Position numbers and translations under genes: made by a program. This document shows positions 62,579 to 64,000 of a stretch of DNA of 64,000 bases, piece after piece (positions within the stretch are counted from its first letter, which is position 1; every line of letters starts with the position of its first letter). A model generated the notes under the pieces. It was not told the origin of the DNA, made no database searches, and worked only from the letters and a program-made list of their open reading frames with translations. Origin of the DNA: Hymenobacter sp. APR13 (GTDB lineage Bacteria > Bacteroidota > Bacteroidia > Cytophagales > Hymenobacteraceae); the NCBI RefSeq assembly GCF_000737515.1, contig NZ_CP006587.1, positions 3,901,001 to 3,965,000 of the forward strand. The letters are read 5' to 3'.

Positions 62579-64000
62579 TTATTCCAGCTCTTTTAGCGCC
62601 AGCTTGGCTTTGGTGTCGGTGCTGTTTTTGTACTCGTGCTTCGGGTAGCTCAGGGCCTTGCGGAAATACACGCGGGCCGTATTGCGCTGGCCTTCCAGCT
62701 GATACAGGTAGCCGAGCTGCAGCGCGGCCTGGGGCGCGAAGTAGTAGGGCGCGTTGCCGGCCAGCGCAATGGTGCGGGCATAGAGCAGCCGGGCCGAGTC
62801 GGGGCGGCCGAGCAGGTGCCAGGCGCGGGCGCGGCGGTAGGGGTCTTCCAGTTGGTCGCGCAGGGGCGTGGCGGCGGTGCTCCGGAACCCGGCCAGCGTG
62901 GCCAGGGCCTCGCGGTAGTAGCCGCCGTCAATCTGCAGGCGGGCTCGGGTGAGCAGTGGGTTGAGCGGCAGCCGGCTTTCCACGAAGCGCTGGGCGTAGG
63001 TGTCTTCCTCCACCACAGTGCGGCCGCCCGCGGCAATCTGCCGGCGGTAGCGCTCGGCAGCCGGTGCGTCGCCACTCAGCCAGGCGGCCAGGTAGAGCTT
63101 GAACCAGGCGTCTTTGCGGTAGTGCTGGCCTTTGTATTGCTGCAGAAACAGCTCGTTTTCGCGGCGGGAAGCCGCATACTCGCCCTGGTAGAGCAGTAGG
63201 TCGGCGGCCATGTGGCGCAGGTAGGGCAGGGCCACGTAGCCCGGGCCGGTGGGGCGGGCGCGGTAGGCGGCCAGTGCGGCCTCGGTGTGGTGCTGCTTTT
63301 TGTGCAGACTGACGAGCAGGTAGGCGTAGAGCAGGTTGTCGGGCTGCTGCTGGTGCAGCTGCCGGATGAGCTGCAGGCCTTCGTCGGGCTTCTTGTAGTA
63401 GGTTTCTTCCACCAACGCCAGCAGAATCCGGGCTTCGGGCTGGAAGTCGTTGGGCTGGCGGGCGGCGGCGCGCAGGTTGCGCAGGCCGCCTTCCACGCTG
63501 CCGGGCAGCCCCAGCAGCTTCAGAAACCAGCGGTAGCCTTCCGGCAGCGAGCCGATAAAAAACTGCATCAGCCCCAGCGTTTTGCGGGCCGGCAGGTAGG
63601 TGGGGTAGCGCTGCACTACGGCCGCCATCTGCTGGTAGGCCTGCCGCAAGCTCCAGGCGCCCTGCACCTCATGCCCGAACACCACCTGCGCCGCCGCCTG
63701 GTGCAGCCGAATTTCGGCGCGGGCATACTCGGGCAGGGCACCGCGTTCCGGCGTTTTTTCCAGCTGCGCGAGGCGCCGGTTCTGGCCCGCCACGGTGGCC
63801 TCATACAGGCCGGCATCCTGCGTGACGAGCAGCTCCGTAATGGCCGCCGCATCCAGCACCAGCAGCGTGCCGGCCGAGGCGTCTTTCAGCTGGGACCGGG
63901 CGTCGTCGGGGCGCAGCTTCAGCACCTCGGCGTAGGCGCGGGCCTGGGCCGCCGTGAGGCTGCTGGCTTCGGGCGGGCGCGCGGTTTCCCGCTGGGGGGT
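62579..64000 (-). CDS. TPR-like protein, N-terminus cut by window end
   Basis: The frame is open to the last base, so the gene begins beyond 64000; the visible part is about 474 residues. It is made of helical repeats with tetratricopeptide character. Examples are YQQMAAVVQRYPTYLPARKTLGLM, GYRWFLKLLGLPGSVEGGLRNL, PDNLLYAYLLVSLHKKQHHTEAAL, RARAWHLLGRPDSARLLYART and LGYLYQLEGQRNTARVYFRKAL. The middle (GSVEGGLRNLRAA) recalls the Iml2/TTC39-type repeat proteins. It may be a secreted protein, but its signal is not in view. The 187 bp to pabB contain no gene. Confidence 0.75.
   Translation of the reverse strand, partial: TPQRETARPPEASSLTAAQARAYAEVLKLRPDDARSQLKDASAGTLLVLDAAAITELLVTQDAGLYEATVAGQNRRLAQLEKTPERGALPEYARAEIRLHQAAAQVVFGHEVQGAWSLRQAYQQMAAVVQRYPTYLPARKTLGLMQFFIGSLPEGYRWFLKLLGLPGSVEGGLRNLRAAARQPNDFQPEARILLALVEETYYKKPDEGLQLIRQLHQQQPDNLLYAYLLVSLHKKQHHTEAALAAYRARPTGPGYVALPYLRHMAADLLLYQGEYAASRRENELFLQQYKGQHYRKDAWFKLYLAAWLSGDAPAAERYRRQIAAGGRTVVEEDTYAQRFVESRLPLNPLLTRARLQIDGGYYREALATLAGFRSTAATPLRDQLEDPYRRARAWHLLGRPDSARLLYARTIALAGNAPYYFAPQAALQLGYLYQLEGQRNTARVYFRKALSYPKHEYKNSTDTKAKLALKELE

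Overview
The window looks like a chromosomal segment of a high-GC member of the Bacteroidota, most probably Hymenobacter or a close relative (Cytophagales). The evidence is a C-terminal type IX secretion (Por) sorting domain, a SusR-type regulator with GH97 and GH13 enzymes, SusC-type plug sequence, promoters of the Bacteroidota form TTG-N18/20-TAnnTTTG in front of two tRNA genes and pckA, many lipoboxes, and intergenic palindromic repeats. There is no phage, transposase, rRNA operon or CRISPR array.

Layout. 1-7,000: the end of a GH1 beta-glucosidase, a large secreted T9SS cargo protein, a frameshifted di-haem peroxidase lipoprotein and a PhoX-like lipoprotein. 7,100-15,700: an RNA-repair island with Hen1 (3'-terminal RNA 2'-O-methyltransferase), the trifunctional kinase-phosphatase-ligase Pnkp, and two different RlaP-type nucleotidyltransferases. 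Interspersed are a small lipoprotein, a zinc-protease-like lipoprotein and a GNAT acetyltransferase. 16,400-22,560: a 2,059-residue alpha-2-macroglobulin-like protein with a carboxypeptidase-regulatory domain plus a SusC-type TonB plug embedded in it. 22,900-32,150: starch and glucan use (neopullulanase-like GH13, alpha-amylase lipoprotein, GH97 SusB-like enzyme, SusR-like regulator) with an ADP-ribosylglycohydrolase. Two almost identical tRNA-Asp units, 6,332 bp apart, bracket the amylase/GH97/regulator part.

32,900-37,000: accA and lipid-related enzymes (MBL hydrolase, patatin, acyltransferase). 37,100-41,720: a light-sensing operon of haem oxygenase, bacteriophytochrome, response regulator and receiver-histidine kinase. 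41,780-51,060: DUF4159 protein, RsmE, SDR, two small secreted proteins, S1/P1 nuclease, pckA and a POT transporter. 51,330-59,270: groESL, then a run of secG, a TPR-type protein, lptE, a sigma-54 activator and miaB. 59,530-64,000: HAD hydrolase, CAT-like acetyltransferase, pabB and a TPR protein cut by the window edge.

The most interesting items are the RNA-repair island with two RlaP paralogues, the A2M/TonB-plug fusion, the duplicated tRNA-Asp units flanking a catabolic locus, and intergenic inverted repeats whose arms contain the stop codons of neighbouring genes. All assignments come from reading sequence motifs; no database search was run.
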